From NCBI RefSeq assembly GCF_000282195.1, contig NZ_AKJT01000044.1:62001-126000 (forward strand): a DNA stretch of 64,000 bases, read 5' to 3'. The notes beneath the pieces are model-generated. The model searched no databases and was not told the origin of the DNA. It saw only the letters and a program-made list of their open reading frames with translations. The translations under genes were made by a program, and so were the position numbers. The DNA is from Pseudomonas sp. GM18. GTDB lineage: Bacteria > Pseudomonadota > Gammaproteobacteria > Pseudomonadales > Pseudomonadaceae. Shown here in pieces: positions 9,209-17,389 of this stretch. Position 1 is the first letter of the stretch; every line of letters begins with the position of its first letter.

Positions 9209-9845
9209 ATACGCACGAAAGCTGGACATGGATGTGGTTGGCTTCTTGATGATGAGCCATATGTAGCCCTCCCAAGGGGTGGTGCAGCAGGGCAAGCTGA
9301 TGGAAAGCTACGGTGCTAACTGCATCTATGTGGTCGACTCCGGGAGGGCTGAATATGGGCGACGTGCGCGACTGATTCCGGGCGTTGAAAAATGTTCTCG
9401 CCCCCCATGCGAAGACGGGTATCCATGCCCACTACAACCTGAGCTTGGGCGTTGCCAACTCCATCGTCGCGGTGGTCAGGGTTGTGATCGCGTTGACGCC
9501 AGTCTGGCTGGAATGGGGGCCGGTGCAGGCAACACACCATTGGAGGTGTTCATCGCCGCAGCCGAGCGCCTGGGCTGGAACCATGGCACCGATCTGTACA
9601 CCCTGATGAATGCCGCCGATGACATCATCCGTCCCCTGCAGGACCGTCCAGTGCGCGTTGATCGCGAAACGCTGGCACTGGGTTGTGCCGGCGTTTACTC
9701 AAGCTTCCTTCGCCATGCCGAAGCGGCTGCCCAGCGCTACGGGTTGCGTACCGTCGACATCCTGGTCGAATTGGTTCGGCGAAAAATGGTCTGTGGGCAA
9801 GAGGACATGATCGTCGATGTGGCGCTGGATTTGACCCACCGCTGA
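9209..9845 (+). pseudogene. dmpG: Degenerate second copy of 4-hydroxy-2-oxovalerate aldolase
   Basis: Translations of this stretch match the intact aldolase at 4391 from about its residue 135 to the C-terminus, but in changing frames. There is a TAG after GFLMMSHM (about 9266), a frame change after the VVDSG match, a TGA near 9374 and a return to the first frame near [13 protein letters not shown]. The last 100 codons are clean and end in a TGA at 9843-9845. The N-terminal third is absent. It differs at many silent positions from the intact copy, so it is an older paralogue rather than a fresh duplication. Confidence 0.9.
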
Positions 9846-9877
9846 TTGGTGCAACGGCGCAACAGTCTTTGGTGGTT
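9845..9877. promoter_or_regulatory. Shared dyad element, copy 1
   Basis: TGGTGC-N6-GCAACA followed at once by GTCTTTGGTGGTT. The same arrangement with the same six-base spacer occurs at 17240 and 19363. It starts at the stop codon of the broken aldolase and ends 66 bp before the SDR start. It is probably a regulator binding site beside a -35-like TTGGTG. Confidence 0.65.
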
Positions 9878-9943
9878 TTACGGGATTCCCGATCGTTGCC
9901 CCGGTAAATAAAGTACGTGGCACTACAAAACGAGAGTGTGGCT

Positions 9944-10708
9944 ATGAGCAACCTTGACGACCGGAACATCATTATCACTGGCGCCTCGGGCGGTATTGGC
10001 CGTGCTTCGGCACTGGCTTTTGCCAAAGCTGGCGCGAGGGTTGTGCTGCTTGATCGTGATGCCGCAGGCATCGAAGAAACCGCCAGCGCTGTCACGGCGG
10101 CCGGCGGCAAGGTTTATTCAATCCCCTGCGACGTTACCGACGAAGATGCTGTGGCCGCAGCAGTCGATGATGTCGTCACTCGATTTGGCCGTCTGCATGG
10201 CGCGTTCAACAATGCAGGGGTCGAGCAAAGCAATTTGCCTCTGCATGAAATCTCGTCTGCGGCGTGGGATCGCATTATCCGCATCGACCTGACCGGTGTT
10301 TTCTACTGCATGAAGCATCAGATCCGCGCCATGTTGAACAGTGGCGGTGGCGCCATCGTGAATACCGCTTCGTCCCTGGGCTCGGTAGCGATTGCCGCTG
10401 CGTCGGACTATATCGCTGCCAAGCATGGGGTGGTCGGTTTGACCAAGGCTGCCGCCGTCGACTACGGCACCCTCAATATCCGGGTCAACGCAATCATGCC
10501 AGGCATCATCGAAACGCCGATGATCGTGCGTGCGAGTGAAGAGCCGAATTTTGCCAAACAGTTCGCTGCATTGCGCGAACGACACCCTATCGGTCGTTTC
10601 GGAAAACCGGAAGAAATCGCCAAGGCTGCGCTATGGCTGCTGTCCGATGACGCCAGTTTTGTCACCGGCACGGCCTTAGCTGTTGATGGCGGGTATTTGA
10701 CCGTCTAA
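9944..10708 (+). CDS. Short-chain dehydrogenase/reductase (classical SDR)
   Basis: 254-residue NAD(P)-dependent oxidoreductase with all classical SDR marks: TGASGGIG (12-19), FNNAG, a catalytic serine region NTASSLGS, the YxxxK pair at Y156/K160 (DYIAAK) and the C-terminal ALAVDGGYLTV. It probably oxidises an alcohol or reduces a ketone on a ring or side-chain intermediate; the substrate cannot be told. Start 9944 gives the usual N-terminus after GAGAG; an ATG-like start nine codons earlier is possible. It lies under the first copy of the shared dyad element. Confidence 0.85.
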   Translation: MSNLDDRNIIITGASGGIGRASALAFAKAGARVVLLDRDAAGIEETASAVTAAGGKVYSIPCDVTDEDAVAAAVDDVVTRFGRLHGAFNNAGVEQSNLPLHEISSAAWDRIIRIDLTGVFYCMKHQIRAMLNSGGGAIVNTASSLGSVAIAAASDYIAAKHGVVGLTKAAAVDYGTLNIRVNAIMPGIIETPMIVRASEEPNFAKQFAALRERHPIGRFGKPEEIAKAALWLLSDDASFVTGTALAVDGGYLTV

Positions 10709-10830
10709 GACGCTTCAAATGGATTGCAGTATTAACAAGGATGTTTACCGTTCGCCGGTAATGATGTGCTGCACCCTTGAATCAAGCGTGGGGGCAGCTG
10801 TTTTGAATACAGAATCAAACGGAGTTTTCC

Positions 10831-11289
10831 ATGATTAATATCAGTCGCCGCATTCAAGTAAATGCGCAATCAGAAGCAAACGGTGTGAGCCTGAACCGAA
10901 GCCAGGTGTGGGAAGGTTTGGTGAGTAAAGCGCGCAACGCCGTGCCTTACGTTTCGGCAATCACCGAATGCAACATTGTCGAGGACCAGGGAGATCGCTT
11001 TATTCGGGAAGTGGTTTTGCACGGTGAACGCTTGCAGGAACTGGTGATCCTTTCGACAGAGCAACAGGTTGAATTCGTGCGCCTCTCCGGTAATGCTCGA
11101 GGGATCATTAAAAACGTGATCGAAGAGGAGAACGGTGAACTGTACCTGCGCTTTTCCTTCGATTTTTCCCTGCCAGGCGTGCCTGCCGGAAGCGAAAAAG
11201 AACTCGAGTTTGCAACCGGCATGCAAAATTCCTATCTGGATGCGGTGAGAAGCACGCTGCAAACCATTCGTAACAAAGTCAGTCAATAA
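10831..11289 (+). CDS. SRPBCC-fold protein (DUF1857/AtaL-like)
   Basis: 152-residue small protein whose pattern (N-terminal NRSQVWEGLVSKARNAVPYV, then strands containing ITECNIVEDQGDRFIREVVLHG and a long C-terminal helix) fits the AtaL/DUF1857 branch of the START-like SRPBCC superfamily, which binds hydrophobic ligands. No catalytic residues are known for the group. GGAG sits a few bases upstream of the start. It lies between an SDR and a SnoaL-like protein, which suggests help in handling a hydrophobic or aromatic intermediate. This is an inference from fold and context. Confidence 0.7.
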   Translation: MINISRRIQVNAQSEANGVSLNRSQVWEGLVSKARNAVPYVSAITECNIVEDQGDRFIREVVLHGERLQELVILSTEQQVEFVRLSGNARGIIKNVIEEENGELYLRFSFDFSLPGVPAGSEKELEFATGMQNSYLDAVRSTLQTIRNKVSQ

Positions 11290-11348
11290 GTATAAATTTC
11301 AGTGCAATAACCAGAGCCTGAAAACAAAAACAAGAAATGAGGCGTGCC

Positions 11349-11741
11349 ATGAACCATGAATTGACAGGTATGTTTGAAAGTGTTGATCGGATGTCGATCG
11401 AAGGTTTTTTGAGTTATCTGGCTGATGATGTCGTGTTTCGGTTTGGCAATCCCCCGGAAATGAAGGGGAAAAAAGTTGTCGGGGAGGCGATTGAGTTATT
11501 TTTTACTCAAATAGCCTCTCTGAAACATGTTCTTCAAGGCGTGTGGAGCGAAGGCGACACAACAATAATGCGCTTTGATACGTATTACACAAAGCATGAC
11601 GGCACGGTTATCAATGTTCCTTGCTGTGTCGTCGTTCACTTCAATGCTTCCCGCTTGATCAATGATTATCGAATTCACATCGATATTTCACCTCTGTACA
11701 GTAACGCATATGCCAGTGATGTTATCCACGCGTCCGCATAA
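11349..11741 (+). CDS. SnoaL/NTF2-like protein
   Basis: 130-residue protein of the NTF2-like cone fold: helix ESVDRMSIEGFLSYLADDVVFRFGNPPEMKGK, then the strands QGVWSEGDTTIMRFDTYY and VPCCVVVHFNASRLINDYRIHID. Members act as cyclases, isomerases or ligand holders. The start at 11349 follows GAGGCG at good spacing; ATG 11337 is an alternative. The last six codons (VIHASA) and the stop lie inside direct-repeat copy B, so the native C-terminus may have been replaced when the repeat arose. Confidence 0.7.
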   Translation: MNHELTGMFESVDRMSIEGFLSYLADDVVFRFGNPPEMKGKKVVGEAIELFFTQIASLKHVLQGVWSEGDTTIMRFDTYYTKHDGTVINVPCCVVVHFNASRLINDYRIHIDISPLYSNAYASDVIHASA

Positions 11742-12217
11742 CACTCAAGAATTCCAGTTTTACTGCACTTGCTGGTCGAAGCCCACGTCGCTTTACTGGC
11801 AAGTGCAGTGTTTTGGTTTCTGAATATCAGTCAGGGCGTTGTGATGAAAGATCTAAATCTGCTCTATACCTTTGAGGCGTTGTGGCGAGACCACTCCGCT
11901 TCAATTGCGGCGCAGAATCTGGGTGTTACGCAGGCAGCAGTCAGCGGTTCGCTCAAGCGGTTACGAAACGACTATGGTGACAGGTTGTTTACGCTGGTCG
12001 GTCGCCGAATGGAACCGACACCGTTTTGTGTCCATATCGCGCCGCGACTGTTGGCCTCCCTTGCGATGGTCAGGGAGGCCGGATGCCAAATGCCGGCGTT
12101 TGATCCGAAAAGTTGTGAAAAATCATTCATTTTCAGAATGCGTGACATTGGCGAAGTCGTTTGTTTGCCGCCCATCTTGAGCGAATTGTCCAGGGTTGCA
12201 CCTCAAGCGCGGATACA
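11721..12217 (+). repeat. Direct repeat, copy B
   Basis: Counterpart of the block at 5411-5906, in the same orientation 6310 bp downstream. It starts within the end of the SnoaL-like gene, spans a 103-bp leader and covers the first 124 codons of an intact LysR gene, which continues beyond the repeat. Copy B is the parent-like copy because the LysR frame is whole here. Confidence 0.9.
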
Positions 12218-12752
12218 CACCGTCGGGGGTGGGATGGATGAGACGCTCAATGGCCTGTCCACTGGCCGAATCGACCTGGCGCTTGGCTTTATGCCGACCC
12301 TTCAGACTGACATTCACCGTACACCGGTTTTTTCTCAGCATTATGTCTGCGCCATGCGCAAAGACCACCCCTTGGCACATCGCGGCTTAAGCCTTGAAGC
12401 CTTTGTCACCAGTGAGCATTTGTTGGTGGAGTCCGGTGGTAGTGGTCACCAGGCACTGGAGCGTGCCCTGATCGATGCGGGCGGCAGAGACTGCATTAAA
12501 ATGCGCACCCCTCAGTTCTTGTCCGGTCCGCACTTGCTGCTGGATACCGACATGATATGGACGCTGCCTATTGCCCTGGGTAAAACCTTGGCGCGCTTTT
12601 ATCCTCTCGTCATACACCCTCTGCCTCTGCAAATACCCTCATTCGAGATTGATCTGTACTGGCATGACCGATTTCATCGAGACCCTCAGAACAAGTGGCT
12701 GAGAGAAATGGTTGGCCAGGTACTGCGCAGCCAGCAATCGGCCTGGCAGTAG
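11844..12752 (+). CDS. LysR-family regulator (NahR/LinR-like)
   Basis: 302-residue LysR protein with the N-terminal winged helix (MKDLNLLYTFEALWRD, then AAQNLGVTQAAVSGSLKRLR) and a type-2 periplasmic-binding effector domain. GRRMEPTP and the C-terminal YWHDRFHRDPQNKWLRE are typical of the NahR/NodD-like branch, which often senses aromatic acids or polycyclic degradation products. The start at 11844 is shared with the broken copy at 5534. It is the likely activator for some of the catabolic genes nearby, but its targets are not shown by the sequence. Confidence 0.87.
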   Translation: MKDLNLLYTFEALWRDHSASIAAQNLGVTQAAVSGSLKRLRNDYGDRLFTLVGRRMEPTPFCVHIAPRLLASLAMVREAGCQMPAFDPKSCEKSFIFRMRDIGEVVCLPPILSELSRVAPQARIHTVGGGMDETLNGLSTGRIDLALGFMPTLQTDIHRTPVFSQHYVCAMRKDHPLAHRGLSLEAFVTSEHLLVESGGSGHQALERALIDAGGRDCIKMRTPQFLSGPHLLLDTDMIWTLPIALGKTLARFYPLVIHPLPLQIPSFEIDLYWHDRFHRDPQNKWLREMVGQVLRSQQSAWQ

Positions 12753-12823
12753 TCGTTTTCAAGAGAGCTGCAATCCTCATTCCCAAACTCAAAGCATGAG
12801 CGCACGGGGCGTTTGCACCTTTA

Positions 12824-13762
12824 TCAAACGACCCTCTCAACGGTGATGCTTCGCTCCTGGATGCTTTGGGGTAAATGGAGGCTCAGGTAGTCGATCAGGC
12901 TGCGAACGGAGGGCAACATCCCCTTCGGTTTGGGGTAGAGCAGATGGATGATATGCGTTGCACCGGTCCAGGAGGGGATGACGACTTCCAGAGCCTTCGC
13001 GCGTACAGAGGCTGCAGCTATGGGCTCTGGCAACAAGGCGACGCCCAACCCATTAACAGCGGCCTCCAACTGCATACGTAGATCATCGCAGATGAGACGT
13101 GGCTGATGGCTGACCAGCCGCTCTTCACCTGATGAACTGCGCAGGAACCAGCGACCGACACCATCATGGATGTCACCAGGACGAGAAAGTGTCTCGATTT
13201 CTGAAATGGCCTTGATCGTGGCAGGTCGGCCGACACGATCGAGAAACCGGGGGCTTGCTACCAGTATCTGCTGGGTTGCCCCTAATTCCTTTGCGACCAA
13301 CCCGGCCGTTTCTTCAATCCGGGCACGCGATCGCAAGGCCACGTCGAAGCGCTCTTCAAAGAGGTCGACCTCCCGATCTACTGCATTCAACTCAAGCCGT
13401 ACCTTCGGATATTTTTCCATATACCCAGGCAGCAGGGGGGCCAAATAGCTCTGCGCCATGACCTGAGGACAGCTCAGCCGTACCAACCCGACAGGTTCTC
13501 GTCGAAGATGCTCCACACTTTCATAGGCGGTATGCGCACCCTCGACAACGGGTTGGCTGAGCGTAAAGAAATGATGGCCAGCTTCGGTCAGCGAAACCTG
13601 GCGTGTTGTGCGATGTAACAGTCTGGCTCCCATTCGCAATTCCAGATCCGCGACATGACGACTGAGCAACGTTTTTTCAATGCCCGTTGCCCGTGCAGCT
13701 GCCGAGAACCCTCCATGTTTGACCACCAGCACGAAGTAATAAAGGTCATTAAGGTCTTTCAT
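12824..13762 (-). CDS. LysR-family regulator
   Basis: 312-residue LysR protein: winged helix in the first 65 residues (MKDLNDLYYFVLVVKHGGFSAAARATGIEKTLLSRHVADLE) and an effector domain of the DmlR/PgrR-like group (LLHRTTRQVSLTEAG, FDVALRSR, GVALLPEPIAA). The open frame extends 15 codons upstream, but MKDLND matches family N-termini. It converges with the NahR-like regulator and faces away from the LysR at 13946; no target gene is directly adjacent. Confidence 0.87.
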   Translation of the reverse strand: MKDLNDLYYFVLVVKHGGFSAAARATGIEKTLLSRHVADLELRMGARLLHRTTRQVSLTEAGHHFFTLSQPVVEGAHTAYESVEHLRREPVGLVRLSCPQVMAQSYLAPLLPGYMEKYPKVRLELNAVDREVDLFEERFDVALRSRARIEETAGLVAKELGATQQILVASPRFLDRVGRPATIKAISEIETLSRPGDIHDGVGRWFLRSSSGEERLVSHQPRLICDDLRMQLEAAVNGLGVALLPEPIAAASVRAKALEVVIPSWTGATHIIHLLYPKPKGMLPSVRSLIDYLSLHLPQSIQERSITVERVV

Positions 13763-13863
13763 GCAGTTGACGCTCTCCTGCGAGGGGCACCGTTGAGCAA
13801 CCGTCAACGGAACCTGGCGCTGTACTGATTGAGTTCGAGGCGTGTGGAATGGCTTCGAAGGCT

Positions 13864-13945
13864 GATGTGGTTATCATTGATCAAACTGGATACGGGATAA
13901 ACCAGCTATAATTGAAATGACTGATCCATCAATGGAGCAATCAAT
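13864..13945. promoter_or_regulatory. Operator/promoter region of the LysR gene at 13946, copied at 29336
   Basis: About 69 bp from ATCATTGATCA (13873) to GGAGCAAT recur upstream of the Old Yellow Enzyme gene at 29336-29404, with roughly four of five bases identical and no gaps. It includes TGATCA and GGGATAAAC and the ribosome site region TGGAGCAAT. It is probably the autoregulatory binding site of this LysR type. Confidence 0.7.
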
Positions 13946-14821
13946 ATGGAACTTCTGAACGACATGGCGTTGTTCGTCGAGGTCGTCAAAGCCCACAGTT
14001 TTCGCAGGGCCGCAGAAGCGATGGCGATGCCCAATTCGACCTTGTCGCGACGCATCAGCGGGCTTGAAAAGGCCATTGGCTTGAGACTATTGCACCGCAC
14101 CACGCGCAAGATCGAATTGACCGAGGCGGGGCAGTTGTACTTTGACCGATGCAAGCGAATCGTTGACGAGGCGAGGCTGGCGCACGAACAGCTGGGTGAA
14201 ATGCTCGCGCATCCAAGTGGTCTTTTGCGCGCGTCACTGCCTGTGGACTTCGCCAATATTTACCTGGCACCGCTCATCGCCGAGTTCGCCCGACGGTATC
14301 CTGGCATCAGCTTTGAATTCGACCTCACGCCGCGCCAGGTCGACTTGGTAAGCGAACCCGTCGATGTAGTCATCCGCATGGGCGAACCGGCAGACTCGAA
14401 TCTGATTGCGCGAAAACTCGCGATCCTCTCTCGTCGCTTGTACGCCTCGCCTCGTTATCTGGAACTCAATGGAGCGCCCAGCAATCCGTCTGAGCTGGTA
14501 CACCACGAATGCCTGCGATTGCGAAAGGCTGGCAAGTGGCAGCTCTCCCATTCTGGTGAAGTGGTTGAAATCGAGGTGGGTGGACGGTTTCAACTCAATA
14601 GCGTCGGGATGCTTCGGCGCTTGGCGACACTGGATCTGGGGATCGCCCTGCTGCCTGAAGGCATTGCCGCGGACGATCTGCGCACTGGCCTGCTGCAACC
14701 GGTTCTGCCCCAATGGCACGCCAATCCGATCCCGGTGTATGCCCTCACTGAAACCCGTCTTTTGCCCGCAAAAACACAACGCTTCATTGAGTTTCTGCGT
14801 GAGCACCTTGAGCATGCTTGA
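13946..14821 (+). CDS. LysR-family regulator (PgrR/DmlR-like)
   Basis: 291-residue LysR protein with an N-terminal winged helix (FVEVVKAHSFRRAAEAMAMPNSTLSRRI) and an effector domain of the common proteobacterial type (LLHRTTRKIELTEAG, VDVVIRMGEP, GIALLPEGIAADDL). Its upstream region is nearly duplicated in front of the six-gene efflux operon that starts at 29307, so that operon is a plausible target in trans. The 3' end overlaps the 3' end of the MFS gene by 38 bp, tail to tail. Confidence 0.87.
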   Translation: MELLNDMALFVEVVKAHSFRRAAEAMAMPNSTLSRRISGLEKAIGLRLLHRTTRKIELTEAGQLYFDRCKRIVDEARLAHEQLGEMLAHPSGLLRASLPVDFANIYLAPLIAEFARRYPGISFEFDLTPRQVDLVSEPVDVVIRMGEPADSNLIARKLAILSRRLYASPRYLELNGAPSNPSELVHHECLRLRKAGKWQLSHSGEVVEIEVGGRFQLNSVGMLRRLATLDLGIALLPEGIAADDLRTGLLQPVLPQWHANPIPVYALTETRLLPAKTQRFIEFLREHLEHA

Positions 14822-16145
14822 CTGTCTGATTCCGGCCAGTGCTGAGCCAATAAAGGCCACCTATGGCTGTCGCGCCGATCAGCACGGGAAGCGCCAGCCA
14901 ATGGAAGAAAACCGGTGATGTGCCTGTTATGGAAATAAACCAGGCACCCAGCATCGAGCCGACAATCGAACCGCAACGGCCGACGGCCATTGCCCAACTC
15001 ACCCCGGTTGCCCGGGCAGCGGTGGGGTACAAGGTGGCGGACACCAGGTTGAGTCCATTTTGAGCTCCGGCCACACCGAAACCGATGAGAAATACCATGA
15101 TGGCCAGATGGTAGGGATTACTCATCAAGTAGCCCGTGACCGCAATGACTACAGCCGTCCCTGAGTAAGAGAGCGCCAGCACGGGGTAAGGTCCGACGCG
15201 ATCCATCAGCAGGGCCATGAGAATGGCACCGATGGTACCGCCCAGTGGCACCATGGCGCCAATGCGCGAAGCGTAAGCGATATCGTAGCCGACCTCTTTG
15301 AGCAGGGTAGGCAGCCAACTGGTCAGCAGATAAAACACAAAGAGCGAGCAGAAGAAGGTCATCCACAGCAGCAGTGTTCGAACCAACCGACCGTCGATGA
15401 ACAGGTGCGAGATCGGCGACCTGACTTGGGCCGGGCGCTCGTCATCGAGGATAGTTACGCCGCACCAGTTCCTTCTGGTGATGCGTTCGACCACACGCCG
15501 CAAGGCGTCGGCGTGCCTGGTCGAGGACGCCATGAACCGAACCGACTCGGGCATTAGCCAGGCCAACACTGGCAGTAACGCTAGCGGCATGACGCCACCC
15601 AGCACCAGAACGGAACGCCAGCCGAATGCCGGAATCATCTGTGCGGCGAGCATGCCGCCCAAGGCAAGGCCAGCCGTGAAGCCACTCCAGCTCAAGGTCA
15701 CCATGATCATGCGTCGGCGTGCAGGTGAATATTCGGCGCTCAAGGCAATGCACGCCGGCATCGCTCCACCCAGGCCGATGCCAGTGATGAAACGCAAAAC
15801 CGTAAGTGACTCGATCGAATGGGTAAAGGCGCTGGCCAGGGTGGCGAGACCAAACACCAGCACTGAAATCAGTAAAACGCGTTTACGCCCGAAGGCATCG
15901 GCAACCGGTCCCAGTATCAGGCTGCCGACCATCAGGCCGAACAATCCAGTCCCGAAAACAGGTGACAACTGGGCAGGCAACAGACCCCATTCTTCGCGCA
16001 GTGACGGAGCGATATAGCCAATGGCTGCGGTATCGAAACCATCCACCAGGACGATGAGGAAGCACAAGGCAAGGATGACGATCTGGTACGGCGAGATCTT
16101 CGCGTTATCGATGATCTCGCCAATTCGGGCGTTGTCAGGATTCAT
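14784..16145 (-). CDS. MFS transporter, aromatic acid:H+ symporter family
   Basis: 453-residue, 12-helix major facilitator. The AAHS hallmarks are the first helix with DGFDTAAIGYIAPSL (residues 35-49), the loop signature GPVADAFGRKRVL between helices 2 and 3, and RFITGIGLGGAMPACIAL. PcaK, BenK and MhpT belong to this family and import aromatic acids with protons. It is divergent from the LysR at 16249 across about 100 bp, the usual layout for a regulator and the transporter it controls. The substrate is probably a benzoate-like or phenylpropanoid-like acid (inference). Confidence 0.87.
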   Translation of the reverse strand: MNPDNARIGEIIDNAKISPYQIVILALCFLIVLVDGFDTAAIGYIAPSLREEWGLLPAQLSPVFGTGLFGLMVGSLILGPVADAFGRKRVLLISVLVFGLATLASAFTHSIESLTVLRFITGIGLGGAMPACIALSAEYSPARRRMIMVTLSWSGFTAGLALGGMLAAQMIPAFGWRSVLVLGGVMPLALLPVLAWLMPESVRFMASSTRHADALRRVVERITRRNWCGVTILDDERPAQVRSPISHLFIDGRLVRTLLLWMTFFCSLFVFYLLTSWLPTLLKEVGYDIAYASRIGAMVPLGGTIGAILMALLMDRVGPYPVLALSYSGTAVVIAVTGYLMSNPYHLAIMVFLIGFGVAGAQNGLNLVSATLYPTAARATGVSWAMAVGRCGSIVGSMLGAWFISITGTSPVFFHWLALPVLIGATAIGGLYWLSTGRNQTVKHAQGAHAETQ

Positions 16146-16248
16146 GCGGCTACCTTTTATTTTTTTTATCTGGACGGGATCGTCGCCAAGCGCATTAAAT
16201 AAAGGAAGCCAATTCTAATTATTCAAACTATCTGGTTTTGTTATAGCT
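16146..16248. promoter_or_regulatory. Divergent promoter region between MFS transporter and LysR
   Basis: 103-bp AT-rich gap between head-to-head genes. Several T-N11-A steps typical of LysR sites are present (around TTCTAATTATTCAAA), but no single operator stands out. Confidence 0.5.
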
Positions 16249-17145
16249 ATGCGCACCGACCTCAACTTGCTCCGCGTCCTGCTGGCCGTTTATGAAACCG
16301 GCAATGTCACCGCGGCGGCGAAGCGGCTAGGCATGAGCCAACCCGCAACCAGTGCTGCACTGGCCCGCCTGCGTCACTCACTGGGCGACCCGCTGTTCAT
16401 TCGCTCGGGCAACCTGATGGAGGCGACGCCACGTGCGCAAGGCATCATTGAACGCACCCGCGAGGTGATCGAAATCATTGACCGGGATATCCTCAGCGGC
16501 CCGACTTTCGACCCTGCCACCAACGAGCAGGAGTTCGTCTTTTGTCTGAGCGAAGTGGGTGAAGTGGTCTTTCTACCTGCGCTATTCCAAAGCCTGCGCA
16601 GCGCGGCACCGAATACGCGCATACGAACCGTCAGCCTGGCACCGGATGAGCTTGTGGAGAACCTGCATGAAGGCCGGGTCGATGCGGTGCTTGGCTATTT
16701 TCCCGACCTAACTACCCCCAACATCTATCAGCAAAGGTTGTTCTCTCATGACCTGGTCTGCCTGATCCGCCTCGATCATCCGCTGGCAGGGGAACGTCTG
16801 TCCCTGGAAGATTTCAGCAGGCTGGAGCATCTGCAGGTACGTGATGGCAGTCGTCGCCAGGAAATGTTCGAAGCTCACCTGACCAAAGCAGGTATCCACC
16901 GGAACATCGTGCTGCAGACGTCTCACTACATGAGTGTGCCATCGATCATTGAACGCTCTGATCTGATTGTGGTGTTGCCACGTACCGTCGCGAACATGTG
17001 CACGCATAATCTGAATGTGCGAATGGTTGAGCCTCCCTTGGACATTCCACGATACGACCTCAAGCAGTACTGGCATGCTCGTTTTCACGAGGCCCCCAGA
17101 AGTGTCTGGCTGCGGCGTCTGATCATGTCAGTTTTCAATGGGTGA
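16249..17145 (+). CDS. LysR-family regulator (NahR/NodD-like)
   Basis: 298-residue LysR protein. The helix-turn-helix is VTAAAKRLGMSQPATSAALARLRHSLGDPLFIR (residues 19-51), and the C-terminal YWHARFHEAPRSVWLR is of the same kind as in the regulator at 11844, so the two are distant paralogues of the NahR/NodD branch. It is divergent from the aromatic-acid transporter and probably controls it. No stop or frame damage is seen. Confidence 0.87.
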   Translation: MRTDLNLLRVLLAVYETGNVTAAAKRLGMSQPATSAALARLRHSLGDPLFIRSGNLMEATPRAQGIIERTREVIEIIDRDILSGPTFDPATNEQEFVFCLSEVGEVVFLPALFQSLRSAAPNTRIRTVSLAPDELVENLHEGRVDAVLGYFPDLTTPNIYQQRLFSHDLVCLIRLDHPLAGERLSLEDFSRLEHLQVRDGSRRQEMFEAHLTKAGIHRNIVLQTSHYMSVPSIIERSDLIVVLPRTVANMCTHNLNVRMVEPPLDIPRYDLKQYWHARFHEAPRSVWLRRLIMSVFNG

Positions 17146-17239
17146 CATACCTGGATATCCGATGTGGTTAGATTCGGAATAAACCGCCTCTTGAATTTTT
17201 GCCCCTGCCTGTCATCGCCCTTACAGTCCCTGCACCGTG

Positions 17240-17272
17240 ATTGTTGCTTGAGAGCAACAGTCCTTGGTGATT
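17240..17272. promoter_or_regulatory. Shared dyad element, copy 2
   Basis: TGTTGC-N6-GCAACA, a perfect inverted repeat here, then GTCCTTGGTGATT. It is followed by TCCGTGCCTAGTCA, which also resembles the sequence after copy 3. It lies 117 bp before the second SDR gene. Confidence 0.7.
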
Positions 17273-17389
17273 TCCGTGCCTAGTCAATAAGTAGTGGTCT
17301 ACCTACAGTTCGCCCAACTCATTAACCGCCACGATTGATCGGGTGTGTTACTGCAAGCTGTTCTTATAAAAACAAGCAGGAGAAATGGG

